Origin: Oscillatoria nigro-viridis PCC 7112
GTDB lineage: Bacteria; Cyanobacteriota; Cyanobacteriia; Cyanobacteriales; Microcoleaceae
Direction: 5' to 3'
DNA length: 64,000 nucleotides
Assembly (NCBI RefSeq): GCF_000317475.1
Contig: NC_019729.1
Location: 4,416,501-4,480,500, forward strand
Shown here: positions 9,301 through 17,615 of the stretch, in pieces
How positions within the stretch are numbered: position 1 is the stretch's first letter
Layout of the letters: every line of letters starts with the position of its first letter
Made by a program: the position numbers and the translations under genes
The notes under the pieces: model-generated
What the model saw: the letters and a program-made list of their open reading frames with translations, nothing else
Database searches by the model: none
Told to the model about the DNA's origin: nothing

Positions 9301-10265
9301 CGGTCTAAAACAAATTCACAATGCGGACAAATATGTGTTCTTTGACTTAACGATTTCTTCGCGACTTTCCCGCAATTAGAACAATTTTGACTTGTATACT
9401 GTGGCGGCACTGCAACAGTCGCCACCCCAAATACTTTGCCAAAATATTCAACCCAATTCCTAAAAGCTGTCCAGGCTGCATCTGATATAGACTTGGACAG
9501 CTTTTTATTTTTAACCATATTACGCACCGACAAGTCCTCATAGGCTACCAAGTCGTTGGACTGGATTACGCACCTTGCTAATTTCACGGCAAAGTCTTTA
9601 CGTCGCCTACTTACCTTGAGGTGTTTTCTGCTTAAACGATTCCGAGCCTTAACTCTATTTTTAGAGCCTTTCTGAGTTTTAGAGAGTCTCCGATTAAGTT
9701 TTTTAAGTGACCTTTCAGACTTTCTCAGATAGCGTGGATTCTCTACGGTATTTCCGTCAGAGTCTGTATAGAAGTGCGTTAGCCCTACGTCTAAACCAAT
9801 AGTTCGTCCCGTAGGTTTCCGCTTTTCATTTCGTTCAGTATCAATACAGAATTGCACGTAGTATCCATCAGCTCGGCGAACTACGCGCACCCGCTTGATT
9901 TGATTTAACTGATAGAAGTGTAGGTCGCGAGTTCCCCATAATTTAAAACTTCCTGCTTTGAATCCATCACTGAAAGTTATATTTCGCCTGTCGTCAGAAA
10001 GCTTCCATCCGCAAGTCTTGTATTCAACAGAACCGTGGGTTTCATGCTTTTTGAAACGGGGAAAACCTTTCTTTCCGGGTTTGGCTTTTTTGCAGTTGTC
10101 GAAAAACCGCGCAATCGCTGACCAAGCTCTTTCGGCCGAAGCCTGCCTAGCCATTGAGTTAAGCTTGGCAGCCCAAGGAAATTCCTTGGCAAGTACCGCA
10201 CAATAAGCACTTAAGTCGTAGCGACCTACATCTTTTGTGTCGATCCAGTACCTGATGCAGCTATT
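9147..10265 (-). CDS. tnpB: TnpB RNA-guided nuclease, exon 2 (residues 30-401)
   Basis: 372 codons that begin NSCIRYWIDTKDVGRYDL, which is internal in normal TnpB proteins. The RuvC-like site is complete in spliced numbering: Asp188 (IGLDVGLTHF), Glu272 (VAYEDLSVRN) and Asp352 (LDRDWNAARNIL), with a zinc finger CSNCGK...CPHC. The open frame runs back to 10343, but the 26 extra residues are translation of intron domains V and VI and are not TnpB. Joining to exon 1 (12641-12727) across the intron gives an uninterrupted 401-residue TnpB. TnpB uses omega-RNA to cut DNA next to a TAM and favours element retention. The protein would be functional only after splicing. Confidence 0.9.
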   Translation of the reverse strand, partial: NSCIRYWIDTKDVGRYDLSAYCAVLAKEFPWAAKLNSMARQASAERAWSAIARFFDNCKKAKPGKKGFPRFKKHETHGSVEYKTCGWKLSDDRRNITFSDGFKAGSFKLWGTRDLHFYQLNQIKRVRVVRRADGYYVQFCIDTERNEKRKPTGRTIGLDVGLTHFYTDSDGNTVENPRYLRKSERSLKKLNRRLSKTQKGSKNRVKARNRLSRKHLKVSRRRKDFAVKLARCVIQSNDLVAYEDLSVRNMVKNKKLSKSISDAAWTAFRNWVEYFGKVFGVATVAVPPQYTSQNCSNCGKVAKKSLSQRTHICPHCEFVLDRDWNAARNILELGLRTVGHTGTSNASGDIDLCLNEETPSNKSSRRKRKPKQ

Positions 10266-10307
10266 GTCGGGTAGGAGAGCATACGTCGCCGCATCTCTCC
10301 CCCCTAA

Positions 10308-10341
10308 GAACCGTACTTGACACTTTCGCATCATACGGCTC
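10308..10341 (-). ncRNA. Group II intron domain V
   Basis: 34-nt hairpin starting GAGCCGTATG and ending TACGGTTC, with the GAAA-type tetraloop (GCGAAAGT) and the catalytic triad region near its base. It is the most conserved part of group II ribozymes. The stop codon of the maturase ORF (10340-10342) overlaps its first bases. Domain VI follows to 10266. Confidence 0.92.
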
Positions 10342-12040
10342 AAGCCTCCAGAACCTCAGAACTTTTACCCGTATGTACGTGCTTGTGGCAGGTGAGGTGT
10401 AGGTGGACTAGGTTGTTTTCCCTATTAGTTCCCCCATCTTTCACTTGCATTTTGTGGTGGGTGTGTAGCTTTTCTCCATTGAACAGGTGTTCACCGCATA
10501 CGGGGCATCTCCAGCTTTGGCTCTGGGCTACATTGAATAGCTTTGAACCTTTGGCAAAATATGTTTTTCCGTAGTTAGTTCTACGTTTTTCCCAGTATTC
10601 GGTAAGGTTGGGGTCATCAGGGGACGCCGTTCCTTTGATTTTGACGTGGCGGGTTATTGGTAAGTCTCCGAGTTTCGTTAGGATTAGGTTTTTCTTCCTC
10701 CCATTTCTGTCTTCAACTGCTGCATGAAAGTTCCATTTCCTGCCATTGACAGTGATGAAATACTTTCCTGCCACCCACTTCTTCCCCTTGTTTGGATGTC
10801 TGCTTAGTGACCATTTCCAGATTGCCTGAAAAATTTGGTGGTCAACATAGCTGAACACTTCGCTACTTACCCCGTGCTTATAGTAGTTTCCCCACCCCCT
10901 GATTCGGGGGTTTAGGTATTGGATAACTGCTTCCGGGCTGGCGTGTTTATTGGTTTTTAGCCATTCCCGAATTTCTCTAAGGAATAGTTTGACTTTTTCC
11001 TTTTGAGGTTTTACTAGACAGCTTTCCTGGAAGTGTCGGACATTAAATCCCAGAAAGTTGAATCCTTGTTCTATATGAACAATATTGGTTTTGTCCTCAT
11101 TTAATTCCAGTCCTCTTGTCTTGAGGAGTTCCTTTACCGAGGGAATTATTTCCTCAATATCCTCTTTTGTTTCGGCGGTGATAATGAAGTCGTCAGCGTA
11201 TCTGACAAATCCATATTTAGGCGCTCTAGGAGACTTGTTCTTCCCTTGCCTTTTCTTAAATTGACTTAGGAATTGTTCTATTCCGTCCAGCGCTATATTA
11301 GCTAAAAGGGGTGAGATTATCCCCCCTTGTGGTGTTCCGCTTTTCGTTTCGTGGAATATCTCAGATTCTACATAACCTGCTTTCAGCCACTGTTTAATTA
11401 ACTCTCTGCCTGGTATTTCTCCAATAGTTTTGAGTATGAAGTTGTGGCTGATGTTGTCGAATGCGCCTTTGATATCTGCGTCTAATACCCACCTGTCATT
11501 CCCTTGTTTATTAAGGCGAATCCAAGAGTGTTCTATGGCATCATGACAGCTTCTACCTGGTCTGAAACCGTAGCTGCTACCCTCCATTCGGGCTTCCCAA
11601 CTAGGTTCCAGTGCATTCTTGATTACTGCTTGTGCTATACGGTTTTTAACTGTTGGAATCCCTAATGGTCTTTGTTTTCCATTGGCTTTTGGAATATATA
11701 CCCTTCTAGCGGGTTGAGCTTTCCACAGGGTGTAATCCTTCATTTCTTTGACGAGTTTTACTCTTTCGGAGGGGGTGGTTGCCGTCTGACCGTCTATGCC
11801 AGCCGTCTTTTTCCCCTCGTTTTCTTGAGTTACTCTCCGCACTGACAGTAGTAGGTTGGAGTAGCTACATATCATCAGTTTCATAAGGCTGCGAACCTTA
11901 TTCCACTGTCCGTTCTGGGTTGCTCGATAAATTCTCCGTCTCAGGTTTTTAATCCGTCTATTCACAAGTTTCCAGTTGATGGATTCCCATGTTCTCAACG
12001 GTTCCTTCGTTCCGATGTCATTACTGACCCTATCTTTCAC
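10340..12040 (-). CDS. ltrA: Group II intron reverse transcriptase/maturase with HNH endonuclease
   Basis: 566 residues from a GTG start. The RT domain covers about residues 70-330 with IDGQTATTPSERV, KQRPLGIPTVKNRIAQ, SYGFRPGRSCHDAI, DADIKGAFDNI, GTPQGGIISPLLANI and the catalytic YADD box at 281-284. A maturase X domain follows (YLNPRIRGWGNYYKHG at about 390). The C-terminus is an HNH endonuclease with CPVCGEHLFNGEKLHTHH and a final HLHLTCHKHVH (about residues 505-555). All activities expected for splicing and retrohoming are intact, so the intron may be mobile. It needs the surrounding RNA domains and acts on the tnpB transcript. Confidence 0.95.
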   Translation of the reverse strand: MKDRVSNDIGTKEPLRTWESINWKLVNRRIKNLRRRIYRATQNGQWNKVRSLMKLMICSYSNLLLSVRRVTQENEGKKTAGIDGQTATTPSERVKLVKEMKDYTLWKAQPARRVYIPKANGKQRPLGIPTVKNRIAQAVIKNALEPSWEARMEGSSYGFRPGRSCHDAIEHSWIRLNKQGNDRWVLDADIKGAFDNISHNFILKTIGEIPGRELIKQWLKAGYVESEIFHETKSGTPQGGIISPLLANIALDGIEQFLSQFKKRQGKNKSPRAPKYGFVRYADDFIITAETKEDIEEIIPSVKELLKTRGLELNEDKTNIVHIEQGFNFLGFNVRHFQESCLVKPQKEKVKLFLREIREWLKTNKHASPEAVIQYLNPRIRGWGNYYKHGVSSEVFSYVDHQIFQAIWKWSLSRHPNKGKKWVAGKYFITVNGRKWNFHAAVEDRNGRKKNLILTKLGDLPITRHVKIKGTASPDDPNLTEYWEKRRTNYGKTYFAKGSKLFNVAQSQSWRCPVCGEHLFNGEKLHTHHKMQVKDGGTNRENNLVHLHLTCHKHVHTGKSSEVLEA

Positions 12041-12640
12041 GTCGGTTCAATTCCTTTACTTTGATTTATCGCTGAAGACCTACCAGAAGTCTGCCACCTT
12101 TTGGTGAGAGGCAAATTTTGAACCCCTATCCAGGGCGTTACCCTTGGCTTTCGCTTTTTCTGGCATCCTTTACCCCCTCGGCAGTTCCGTCTTCCTTACG
12201 GTTGACCTACTTGGGCTTTCGACCTTACCCAAGAGCTAGTGGGGTTTACCGTGTTTCGTGTATGTGACCTGCGAGAGGTTCGGGTTCCATCTATACTCCG
12301 ACAGGGGTTTTACTCCTTCATCGTTGATGTCCGAACTTCAACGACTTACCTGCTTGCCTTTTGGCATGGCGTATCAGCTCATTTCGCCATTGTCATTTCA
12401 CGGAGCTTACGATGATTCACTTTCGTTAACCCTTACCTCCCTTTCCCTTGCCGGATATATCAAACGAGCTGTCCGTATTCCAGCTTTTGTGCCTTGCATT
12501 CCCTTAGTTTCATTACTTACTATCTCGGTAGGCGGGGTACTTGACCCTTTTACATGGGAATATGGGGAAGGAGTCCCATAGAGGAGACGGCTCCTCAGTC
12601 TTTAGTGCTGATGCACCTACACACGACTTTCACGTCGCAC

Positions 12641-12727
12641 CCGAATAAAACGAGCAGTACGAATGGCTTCGTCTAGCCGTTCGTACTGCTCGTTTTTTCC
12701 TTCTAGCTTGGCTTCAAATACTAGCAT
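12641..12727 (-). CDS. tnpB: TnpB RNA-guided nuclease, exon 1 (residues 1-29)
   Basis: 29 codons on the minus strand from ATG 12727, beginning MLVFEAKLEG and ending DEAIRTARFIR. This is the standard TnpB N-terminus (beta-strand followed by the RTAxFIRN helix). Reading runs directly into exon 2 (NSCIRYWID) once 10266-12640 is removed. The fragment is too short to be found by ordinary gene calling, which is why the gene appears truncated. Confidence 0.88.
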
Positions 12728-12777
12728 TTACGTCGCTATGATGAATATAAAGACCATAGCACAGTTTTGGCTAAATT

Positions 12778-12804
12778 AAAGCCGTCCTGTAAGGACGGGG
12801 CTTT
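12778..12804. other. Left-end hairpin of the IS1341-type element
   Basis: AAAGCC-GTCC arms pair with GGAC-GGGCTTT around a short TGTAA loop. It lies about 50 bases upstream of tnpB exon 1 in the position of the subterminal hairpin used by IS200/IS605-type transposases. Confidence 0.65.
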
Positions 12805-12883
12805 AGACCCAATTTCTTGGTAATTAATTTTGTGTGGTTACTTACGTTCCTGGTTATTAAGTTTCAATTCAACCTTGATGGCG

Positions 12884-12977
12884 TACAGCGGTTCTCAAGC
12901 GTGGTGAGGTATGCCCACTCCAGGCCACTCCAGGCCGATGCTGTAGAGTACCTCATATGAGAGCTCGAAAGGCTATA
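12884..12977. repeat. MITE-like inverted-repeat element, copy 1
   Basis: 94 bp. The left end TACAGCGGTTCTCA...GTGAGGTA and the reverse complement of the right end (TATAGCCTTTCGAGC...TGAGGTA) are imperfect inverted repeats. It carries CCACTCCAGG repeats internally. A second, longer copy is at 13207-13400. Confidence 0.55.
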
Positions 12978-13206
12978 CATAACTGATTAAAATTTTTGAG
13001 CGATCGTTGTTAGCTTACTCATATATCCCTCTTTTGTCACTCTGGGAAACTAAAAATGAAAACCAAATTTAAAACTGTAGATAGTAGATAGATCAAGGAT
13101 TTGAGAATTTATTTTCTAACAGAATGGCCCAAATCAAGGTTTTTGGTAAAAGTCTTATGATATAACCATCCCAGATTATTTTCTGCCGAAACTGACAAAA
13201 GAGGGA

Positions 13207-13400
13207 TATAGCGGTTCTCAATAAAATGAGGTACGCACCGCTCGCAACTGATGCCCACTCCAGCCCACTCCAGCCCACTCCAGCCCACTCCAGGCCTATT
13301 CCCAATCCAGGCCTATTCCCAATCCAGGCCTATTCCCTATGCCCTATTCTCTATGCCCGCTTATCGAGCGTGCACCTCATGTTACGCTCGAAAGGCTATA
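13207..13400. repeat. MITE-like inverted-repeat element, copy 2
   Basis: 194 bp with ends TATAGCGGTTCTCA...ATGAGGT and, on the other strand, TATAGCCTTTCGAGC...ATGAGGT. The centre holds two tandem series, GCCCACTCCA (four units) and GGCCTATTCCCAATCCA (about three units). No protein is encoded. The 12811-13487 interval shows no gene apart from these repeats. Confidence 0.6.
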
Positions 13401-13487
13401 GACATGATAGCCTAGTCAATGAGTAGATTTAGGAAAATTCAGGAAAATTTTTGTCAACAGTATCTACCCCTTTTCCTCTCTTTATTT

Positions 13488-14969
13488 TCAACTCGGAGGG
13501 CGAATGCTAATATCAATTGGTTGCACCTTCACCGAATCGCCCAAACTGCTCAGCGGTGGCTTAATTGCATCGTGATTTCCCACCACTAATGTCACTAGGT
13601 TTTCAGGCTTGAAATAAGTCTGCGCCACCCGCTGCACATCGGCAATTGTAGTTGCTTCCACCCCCCGCTGATAGCGGAAGATGAAATCCTGCGGATAGCC
13701 ATAGTATTCGTATTCGATTAAGCGCCATAATGTTTGGGCTGGCTCTTCAAAATTGAAGATAAAAGAATTGATGGCTGCATCTTTAGCAACGGCTAATTCT
13801 GTCGGCGTAATGGGTTCAGTGCGAACCCGCTCAATTTCGGTCCGAATCGCCTTCAGAAACTGTAACGTCGCCTCCGATCGCGTTGCTCCCCCAGCCGTAA
13901 ACACCCCCGGATAGTCATATTCAGGACTCCAAGCCGCATCGACAGAATAGGTAAGGCCTTGCTGCGATCGCACATTATTAAATAAACGCCCCCTAAAACC
14001 ATTGAGTACATCATTGAGGACGCTCAGGGCAGGATAGTCAGGATTATTTAACATCCCGCCCAAATGGCCCATTCTCACATAACTCTGGCTGAGTTGCGGC
14101 TGGTTGACGAAAAAGACGCCACCCTGATGGGCTGGCGATACAGGTGGCAAAGGTGGCACCTCTATCGCCTTAGTAGATTGCCAGTTGCCAAACTCCTTTT
14201 CCACGAGCAATCGCATTTTTGCGGTGTCAAAATCCCCCACAATTCCCAAAATCATATTCTTTGGGTGGAAATATTGCTCGTAGAACTTCACCACATCATT
14301 GCGGGAAATATTCTTGAGAGTTTGATACTCCACTGTGCGAGCGTAAGGGCTCTGCTCTCCGTAAATCAACTTTTGAAACTCTCGCCAAACGATCCTATAG
14401 GGATGGTCATTACGGCGAGCGATCGAACCCTCCTCTTGCTTAGACGCCAAATCCAATTTATCTTGAGCAAAGGTCGGTGTCTGAATCACCTCAGCAAACA
14501 GCCCAAACACGGTTTCTAAATCATCGCTCAAGGCGCTAAATGTAGCACTCCCAGAACTCCTAGAGATACCCGTTTCCACCTGTGCAGCATTCTGTTCTAG
14601 CAACTGATTAAGTCGATCCGGCGAATGTTGGCGAGTCCCACCAGTCCGCATCACCTCTCCAGTCAAACTGGCCAGCCCCACTCGATCCGCCGCTTCAAAG
14701 CGATCGCCCGTGCGAAACATCGCTGTCCCCTCGACTAGGGGTAATTGCCGATCTTCCATCAGGTAAACCACTATGCCGTTTTTGAGGACGAAGCGAGTGT
14801 ACTTAGGCAACGAGATCTCTGGCAGCGGGTTAAATATTAACTCCGTGTACTGTTTAGCGGTTGTCGCCGAAGAAAATGACAGATTAAAAATTAAAGATGA
14901 AACCGTTAATAAGCAAAGGGAAATCAGAAATAACTTCACCTTATTTTTGAGCCAATTACCTCTTTTCAT
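13488..14969 (-). CDS. M16-family peptidase-like protein, non-catalytic subunit
   Basis: 493 residues with an N-terminal signal sequence (basic MKRGNWLKNKVK, then a hydrophobic core to about residue 35). Two M16 (pitrilysin/insulinase) domains are present, but the zinc motif HXXEH of the first domain is missing; the aligned region reads GLASLTGEVMRTGG. The second domain keeps the RLFNNVRSQQGLTY segment, which holds the substrate-binding Arg/Tyr pair typical of partner subunits. By family this type pairs with a catalytic M16 subunit, which is the next gene upstream. Likely site: periplasm. The ATG is preceded by GGGGA. Confidence 0.88.
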   Translation of the reverse strand: MKRGNWLKNKVKLFLISLCLLTVSSLIFNLSFSSATTAKQYTELIFNPLPEISLPKYTRFVLKNGIVVYLMEDRQLPLVEGTAMFRTGDRFEAADRVGLASLTGEVMRTGGTRQHSPDRLNQLLEQNAAQVETGISRSSGSATFSALSDDLETVFGLFAEVIQTPTFAQDKLDLASKQEEGSIARRNDHPYRIVWREFQKLIYGEQSPYARTVEYQTLKNISRNDVVKFYEQYFHPKNMILGIVGDFDTAKMRLLVEKEFGNWQSTKAIEVPPLPPVSPAHQGGVFFVNQPQLSQSYVRMGHLGGMLNNPDYPALSVLNDVLNGFRGRLFNNVRSQQGLTYSVDAAWSPEYDYPGVFTAGGATRSEATLQFLKAIRTEIERVRTEPITPTELAVAKDAAINSFIFNFEEPAQTLWRLIEYEYYGYPQDFIFRYQRGVEATTIADVQRVAQTYFKPENLVTLVVGNHDAIKPPLSSLGDSVKVQPIDISIRPPS

Positions 14970-15023
14970 TCTTGTTCCCCTGACAATTTTTTTGACTGTG
15001 AACTGTCAACCATTTCCCAAAAT

Positions 15024-15138
15024 GGCGTTGCTGATTCTGGCGTATGAATCACCTTTTCGCTTGATGTTACAAAACTCACCCTACGAGTGCCTATAGCCAT
15101 TGGGAAATCTTGAATTCATACTTGTATTCAGCAACGCC
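15024..15138. repeat. MITE-like inverted repeat between the M16 genes
   Basis: 115 bp with GGCGTTGCTGATTCTGGCGT at the left and, on the other strand, GGCGTTGCTGAATACAAGTA at the right; the similarity continues for about 28 bases. It fills most of the gap between the two M16 genes. Confidence 0.6.
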
Positions 15139-15150
15139 CTGAAAATCAGT

Positions 15151-16749
15151 TTAAGGACTAGGCAGCAACCGCCCAACTGTGCGATTTTCAGGGCGGAAAG
15201 TCCCTTGAGCCACTCGCTGAATGTCAGCCGGAGTAATCGCTGCGAGCGCGTCAATCTCTTTAAATAAATTGCGCCAAGAACCCGTTTTCACCTCATAATC
15301 CACCAGCGAAAACGCCATGCCCATATTAGAATTGAGCGATCGCAACAAACCCGCCCTCGCCTGAGTTTTCACGCGCTCCAACTCCTCGGTAGACACCGGC
15401 TCCGTTTTCAACCGCTCGATTTCTTTCCTCAAAGCAGCCGCCACTTCCTCCACCGAGTGTCCCGGAGTCGTCATCGCAAAGAACAAGATCAAATTAGAAT
15501 ACTTGTCCCCCGGATAACCGCTAAAACCGTAGGCCGACAGGGCCAATTGCTGCTCTTCTACCAGAGACTTGTAGAGGCGAGAAGTGCGGCCGTCGCTGAG
15601 TAAGTTGCCGATCACTTCATACACCGGGTGATCGGGATGATCGATCGCCGGTCGGTGGTATCCCTCCAGATACCAAGGCTGGGACTGCAACCGCAGCGTG
15701 ACCTCTTTCATTTCGGTTTGTGCCGGCTCCACCACAGTCAAATCGGTCGGAGTAGACCTGGCTGGGTAGCGGCCGAAGTAGATTTCGGCAAGCCGTTTCA
15801 CTTCCGAAGCTTTCACATCTCCCACCACCGCCGCCGTCAGCTTGCTGGGGACGTAGTGAGTCTCGAAAAATTGCTTCACATCTTGCCGCGAAATATTTTC
15901 GATGTCTTTGGTGTAGCCAAGGACGGGGTGGCGGTAGGGATGCACTGAGAAAGCCTTGGCTGCAAAAGCTTCTACCATTTGGCTAACCGGCGAGTTCTCC
16001 GCCAGTCGTCGCTCTTCCTGAATCACCTGCTTTTCTTTATAAAATTCTCGAAATACTGGGTCTAAAAATCGCTCCGACTCCAAGGCCATCCACAGTTCGA
16101 GCTTGTTGGAGGGGAGGCTGTAGAAGTACGAGGTGGCATCCGTCGAAGTCCAGGCGTTGAGTTCGACGCCCCCAGCTTGTTCGACAATTCTGGCCAGTTC
16201 ATTTTCCTTGACGTACTCGGAGGCTTCGACTTCCAATTGGTCAAACTCTGCCTTGAGCTTGGCGAGTTCTTCTGTTTTGCCTGCTGCTTGGGCTACCTGA
16301 ATTTGGCTGAAAATTAGATCTTCTCGGTCTAGCAGGGGTTTTTCGGCTGTGTAATCTTTCGTACCAATTTTCGATGTCCCCTTGAAGGCTAAGTGTTCTA
16401 GGTAGTGGGCTATCCCTGTTTTGCCGTTGGGTTCGTTGGCTCCGCCTACGTCAGCGCCAATCAGAAAGGAAATGACAGGGGCTCTCGGCTGCTCTAGCAC
16501 GATGAACTTCATGCCGTTGTCGAGGCGAAACTCTGTCACCTGCCGGATCACGCGATCGAAGTAGGGTTGAATGCTGACTTCCTTTTCTAGATAGGAGGTC
16601 GGGACGGTTTCACGGGCATGGGCGATTTTTGGGAATATTCCCCAGGTTAGTAAGACAGCGGTGAGTAAAAGGGCGATCGCTCGCCTCTTACCCTTGGGCC
16701 AGATTGTTTCAAAGAAGCAGTTAACGGTCGGTAAATTGGAAACATACAT
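15151..16749 (-). CDS. M16-family zinc peptidase, catalytic subunit
   Basis: 532 residues from ATG 16749 (an upstream GTG at 16761 would add four). A hydrophobic signal segment (AIALLLTAVLLTWGIFP) is followed by a predicted cleavage near AHARE. The zinc site is intact: HYLEH at about residue 115 and the distal Glu in LWMALESERFLDP, separated by a long insertion rich in charged residues as in processing-protease-like members. The C-terminal domain holds SRLYKSLVEEQQLALSAYGF. It degrades or processes peptides, probably in the periplasm. It lies upstream of the non-catalytic M16 gene on the same strand, 181 bases apart, and the two probably form a heterodimer. Confidence 0.9.
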   Translation of the reverse strand: MYVSNLPTVNCFFETIWPKGKRRAIALLLTAVLLTWGIFPKIAHARETVPTSYLEKEVSIQPYFDRVIRQVTEFRLDNGMKFIVLEQPRAPVISFLIGADVGGANEPNGKTGIAHYLEHLAFKGTSKIGTKDYTAEKPLLDREDLIFSQIQVAQAAGKTEELAKLKAEFDQLEVEASEYVKENELARIVEQAGGVELNAWTSTDATSYFYSLPSNKLELWMALESERFLDPVFREFYKEKQVIQEERRLAENSPVSQMVEAFAAKAFSVHPYRHPVLGYTKDIENISRQDVKQFFETHYVPSKLTAAVVGDVKASEVKRLAEIYFGRYPARSTPTDLTVVEPAQTEMKEVTLRLQSQPWYLEGYHRPAIDHPDHPVYEVIGNLLSDGRTSRLYKSLVEEQQLALSAYGFSGYPGDKYSNLILFFAMTTPGHSVEEVAAALRKEIERLKTEPVSTEELERVKTQARAGLLRSLNSNMGMAFSLVDYEVKTGSWRNLFKEIDALAAITPADIQRVAQGTFRPENRTVGRLLPSP

Positions 16750-16846
16750 ATTAGAAACCACTAAAGAATTGGAAACTCTTGATGATGGAATTTACTTGAT
16801 GTCCAACGGCTTGGTAGATGCTCATCGATGTGAATGCGGTCTATGA

Positions 16847-16945
16847 TAGGACTTACCCACCAAGCACGAAATTACGTCATTCCGGGCCCCGAGCGACAAG
16901 CTGAAACCCTTGTGCTGCCCTTACAATGCGTAATTCCTATAGCTT
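16847..16945. repeat. Possible palindromic intergenic element
   Basis: TAGGACTTACCCACC at the left and, on the other strand, TAGGAATTACGCATTG at the right form an imperfect inverted repeat about 100 bp apart. It resembles the TAGGACTTACGCA ends of cyanobacterial transposable elements. No gene is seen in 16750-17037. Confidence 0.35.
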
Positions 16946-17037
16946 TTAGCTACATACCTGAAGGCTAGTTGAGACTGGTGAGGAATTAGTGAAGATTCAG
17001 TTTTCGTTACAAAAATTAAAAAAAATGTTGAGGTTAT

Positions 17038-17376
17038 TCATCCCAAAATCTCTGCCACTTCTTCCGTCATGGTGGCTAGAATCGGTTGGGAAATTACCCC
17101 CGGCAACCCCATCTGAGCAAATTTAGCCCGATCGCTCGGTAAAAATTTCGCTCTCACCGACGATCTGTCCCAGCAGAGCGGGTTCTCAGGCACTACCGCG
17201 TTAAGAAATCCCTCAGACAGATGCAGCAATGCAATTAAGTATGCAAAACTTTCTCTTGGTCGGGTCGAGTAAACTACAATACGCTTGAAATAAGACAGTC
17301 CTGGGGGTAAAACCGTGAAAAATAGATACTGCGATTGCTTGACCGAGTATTTCAAAGGTGGTACAAGCCCCCGCAT
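17038..17376 (-). CDS. Hypothetical protein, uncertain
   Basis: 112-codon frame. The central and C-terminal part (for example AYLIALLHLSEGFLNAVVPE and SDRAKFAQMGLPGV) looks like a structured protein rather than a shadow: balanced composition, an amphipathic helix, and an acidic TMTEEVAEILG end. There is no recognised domain. The first 25 residues are less convincing, so the real start may be internal. It is transcribed divergently from the ABC1-kinase gene. Confidence 0.42.
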   Translation of the reverse strand: MRGLVPPLKYSVKQSQYLFFTVLPPGLSYFKRIVVYSTRPRESFAYLIALLHLSEGFLNAVVPENPLCWDRSSVRAKFLPSDRAKFAQMGLPGVISQPILATMTEEVAEILG

Positions 17377-17615
17377 TTATCCGTGGAATCAATCCCAAAT
17401 CTCAAATCGAAAATCCTCAAGAAAGAGCATTTATCTCGCGCAAGTCAATCTCAAATCGAAAATCGAAAATCGCGCAATCGATTGACCTTCGATCGCGAAA
17501 GCTGACGTTCCTCGCTGCGGACAACCCCTAACTGAACCGTATTTCCTTAAAGCAGTGGTGATAAGGCGACAAATTGTTACAATATATTTACAATGCTTCA
17601 CACTAGGTCTGATTT

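Larger units (their letters stand above)
10266..12640 (-). mobile_element. Group II intron inserted in tnpB
   Basis: 2375 nt on the minus strand. It begins GTGCGACGTG at 12640 (consensus GTGYG) and ends CTACCCGAC at 10266. Domain V is canonical (10308-10341) and is followed by domain VI with a potential bulged A. An intron-encoded RT/maturase lies in domain IV (10340-12040), and 12041-12640 should hold domains I-III. The 5' exon ends ...TTTATTCGG and the 3' exon starts AATAGCTGC, so removal joins codon 29 (CGG) to codon 30 (AAT) of tnpB without loss or gain. A CCGAA stretch at about 12280-12285 on the minus strand could be EBS1 pairing with UUCGG of the exon; this is tentative. By ORF type it resembles the chloroplast-like introns common in cyanobacteria. 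Confidence 0.93.
9108..12810 (-). mobile_element. IS200/IS605-superfamily IS1341-type element (tnpB only) carrying a group II intron
   Basis: Reading on the minus strand: a left-end hairpin (12778-12804), tnpB exon 1, a 2375-nt group II intron, tnpB exon 2, and a right-end hairpin (9113-9137, CACGCCC/GGGCGTG arms). There is no tnpA, so the element cannot move alone by HUH transposition and would need TnpA in trans. Outer limits are approximate to about 10 bases because this family leaves no target duplication. Both subterminal hairpins are the type used as single-stranded transposase recognition sites. Without the intron the element would be about 1.3 kb. Confidence 0.8.

Noticed and set aside
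12258..12581. 107-codon frame on the plus strand
   Set aside because: It lies inside the group II intron, antisense to domains I-III, and has no recognisable domain.
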